Origin: BM524 sp041554435
Lineage (GTDB): Bacteria; Bacteroidota; Bacteroidia; Bacteroidales; F082
Reading direction: 5' to 3'
NCBI GenBank assembly: GCA_041554435.1
Contig: JBFFLX010000003.1
Location: 1-64,000, forward strand
Length of the DNA: 64,000 nucleotides
Of the stretch, positions 62,841-64,000 are shown in pieces (the stretch's first letter is position 1; each line of letters starts with the position of its first letter). A program made the position numbers and the translations under genes. Below the pieces are notes generated by a model. That model was not told the origin of the DNA. It did no database searches and saw only the letters and a list, made by a program, of their open reading frames with translations.

Positions 62841-63494
62841 CTAATTTTTTAATAAATACCATCCCAAAATTATTAACATAATAGGAACAATAATGACTAA
62901 AGTTGCTATTAAAACATTTGCTATGGCTTTCCATACAGAGAATTTTTGAACCTCAGATAAACCAATAACATATAATACAAGCGACCATATACCAAGGGTA
63001 GTCGAAATAAAAAAACTGATATAATAAATATATATCGAAAATAAATCGAGACTAAATATATCAAATTTGCTTTGAAACAAACCTTCTCCTGCAATACTTA
63101 ATTGTGGAATAAGTAGTAATAAGGATAAGATAGAAGGTATCATTGCATAGGCCAGCATTCTTAAGATAGATTTAGTATCTCCTTTCCCACCTAGCCACTC
63201 ACCGGTCCAACTTAAGAGTGCAGCGAAAATATAATATGATATCCAACCAAATAAACCACCAATTATAATGGAAATTAAAACTATTGCTAATAACGGAAGA
63301 TTGTCACCACTATTTTTTAAAATTGCCTGACTAAATCCTCTGTTAATCCCAACCAAAAACAATAGAATGTATGTAAACGAATCATATTCGTTCTTTGTAA
63401 TATAACTGAATATTTCTCTGGGAGAAAACCAGATATTTTTAAATATCTCTATATCAGAGTATTCAACTACTTCATCAACCTTAGGATTTTCCAT
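62841..63494 (-). CDS. Yip1-family integral membrane protein
   Basis: 217 residues with five hydrophobic helices (about 45-60, 70-95, 115-130, 150-170, 190-215) after a polar N-terminus (FKNIWFSPREIFSYI is the Yip1 start pattern). Function unknown in bacteria. It follows the terminator-like hairpin at 63559-63584 of the upstream gene and converges with the radical SAM gene. Confidence 0.8.
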   Translation of the reverse strand: MENPKVDEVVEYSDIEIFKNIWFSPREIFSYITKNEYDSFTYILLFLVGINRGFSQAILKNSGDNLPLLAIVLISIIIGGLFGWISYYIFAALLSWTGEWLGGKGDTKSILRMLAYAMIPSILSLLLLIPQLSIAGEGLFQSKFDIFSLDLFSIYIYYISFFISTTLGIWSLVLYVIGLSEVQKFSVWKAIANVLIATLVIIVPIMLIILGWYLLKN

Positions 63495-63558
63495 ATGAAA
63501 AGACTATAAAATAGAGATTAGGATATACTAAATATTTACTAAGTTTCGCGCACAAAGA

Positions 63559-63584
63559 AAAACACTACTCACCGTAGTTTGTGT
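63559..63584 (-). terminator. hairpin and T-run after the beta-barrel gene
   Basis: Read leftward, ACTAC pairs with GTAGT around a 5-nt loop, with two more pairs beyond a 2-base bulge, followed by GTTTTTC. The stem is short, so it is a moderate candidate. Confidence 0.45.
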
Positions 63585-63606
63585 TTAAATTATTGGTTTA
63601 TAGAAT

Positions 63607-64000
63607 TTAACGCCTTCTGTATCTTCTGTGCTTTTTGTTGTCAACTTTGCCAAATTTCACGGCAGTTGTCAATCCAAATACACGTGTTTTAAAATCAAAC
63701 CATCCTGATGCATCAATATTTGATAATCCTAATGTATAGAATGCCGAAAATTGAAATCTGTTAACTTCAATGCCACCTTCTATATTTGCACTAAAATTTA
63801 AGGGTTTAAAATTGTTATTTGACTCATTGCCAATAGATTGGTGGTCATTGTCCCATATACCATCAGCCTTGTAGAGAAGTGTTGCATAAGAATTATATGA
63901 AATTTCAGGTCCGGCCATGGCGAATAGTTTAGCACCTCCCAAATCATATTTATAACCAAAATTTATTGGTAAATTGGTGCAAATCATAAATTGGTACTCC
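63607..64000 (-). CDS. outer-membrane beta-barrel protein, 5' end outside the window
   Basis: The frame is open from the right window edge to the stop at 63607; an ATG at 63987 is internal, since EYQF precedes it in frame and continues the barrel pattern. Visible part: INFGYKYDLGGAKLFAMAGP, GGIEVNRFQFSAFYTLGLSNI and the RVFGLTTAVKFGK end strand. The pattern fits the porin-like outer-membrane beta-barrel family (PF13568 type). Its N-terminal signal and start must lie beyond 64000. A basic tail KKHRRYRRR ends it. Confidence 0.75.
   Translation of the reverse strand, partial: EYQFMICTNLPINFGYKYDLGGAKLFAMAGPEISYNSYATLLYKADGIWDNDHQSIGNESNNNFKPLNFSANIEGGIEVNRFQFSAFYTLGLSNIDASGWFDFKTRVFGLTTAVKFGKVDNKKHRRYRRR

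Noticed and set aside
1..64000. CRISPR arrays, insertion sequences, prophage, tRNA or rRNA genes
   Set aside because: I looked through the intergenic spaces for spaced repeats, transposase or integrase frames and tRNA-like stems and found none; base composition and coding style are even throughout.

Overview
The window is chromosomal DNA from a member of the Bacteroidota, most likely a Bacteroidia lineage with anaerobic or microaerobic respiration. The evidence is: AT-rich sequence; promoters of the Bacteroidota type TAnnTTTG (CAAAnnTA when read on the + strand for leftward genes) a short way upstream of many genes; a type IX secretion C-terminal sorting domain; families largely restricted to the phylum (DUF4296, DUF6089, DUF3822, DUF5362); and the gene order CBS protein - NAD kinase - DUF6089 - uppS - bamA - ompH - ompH. 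I see no insertion sequence, prophage, CRISPR array, tRNA or rRNA. Nearly all of it is compact chromosomal backbone, and no gene-free stretch exceeds about 300 bases.

Layout. 1-5 kb: two tiny coupled genes (one a 48-residue zinc ribbon), deoC, a secreted thioredoxin-like protein, a DUF4296 lipoprotein and recQ. 5-8.7 kb: kdsD, a CxxC AhpD-like protein and lptB (LPS synthesis and export), then pssA and mobA. 8.7-14.3 kb: two large PAS-rich hybrid histidine kinases. 14.5-22 kb: a redox island with two divergent transcription units. Leftward is crp/fnr-type regulator - Tat-dependent Rieske protein - cytochrome b fused to a 12-haem cytochrome c domain. Rightward is double-rhodanese lipoprotein - O/P-type porin - secreted sulfurtransferase - 80-residue unknown protein. 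22-27.8 kb: suf operon (sufB C D S E T). 27.9-29.6 kb: an Hpt protein and a sigma-54 activator. 29.8-33.5 kb: prfC, nadB and a gamma-carbonic-anhydrase-like protein. 33.6-42.2 kb: envelope biogenesis cluster. 42.4-48.4 kb: priA, a ftsB/divIC-like gene, membrane and hypothetical genes, DUF3822 and rsmD. 48.5 kb: a candidate small RNA with its own promoter and terminator. 48.7-52.5 kb: ornithine aminotransferase, a PLD/cardiolipin synthase-like protein and a TPR protein. 52.6-57 kb: yicC, gmk, an MDR oxidoreductase, nadD and an acyltransferase. 57-58.8 kb: a PhoB/PhoR-like pair. 59-64 kb: a MuiA-type protein with an inserted receptor-like module, a polyprenyl synthase, a radical SAM protein, a Yip1 membrane protein and a beta-barrel gene cut by the window end.

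The part that most deserves attention is the redox island. The cytochrome b half has all four haem-b histidines and a Qo-type motif, the Rieske protein is complete, and the fused domain carries 11 CxxCH motifs plus one CX4CH motif. It therefore looks like a quinol:cytochrome c type complex with its electron acceptor wire built in. The divergent rhodanese-porin unit recalls the rhodanese lipoprotein/porin pair of the Geobacter extHIJKL cluster. A perfect CRP/FNR-architecture palindrome (TTGTTA-N6-TAACAA) lies on the promoter of the rhodanese unit, next to a crp/fnr gene. That these form one system is my inference; its substrate is not revealed by the sequence.
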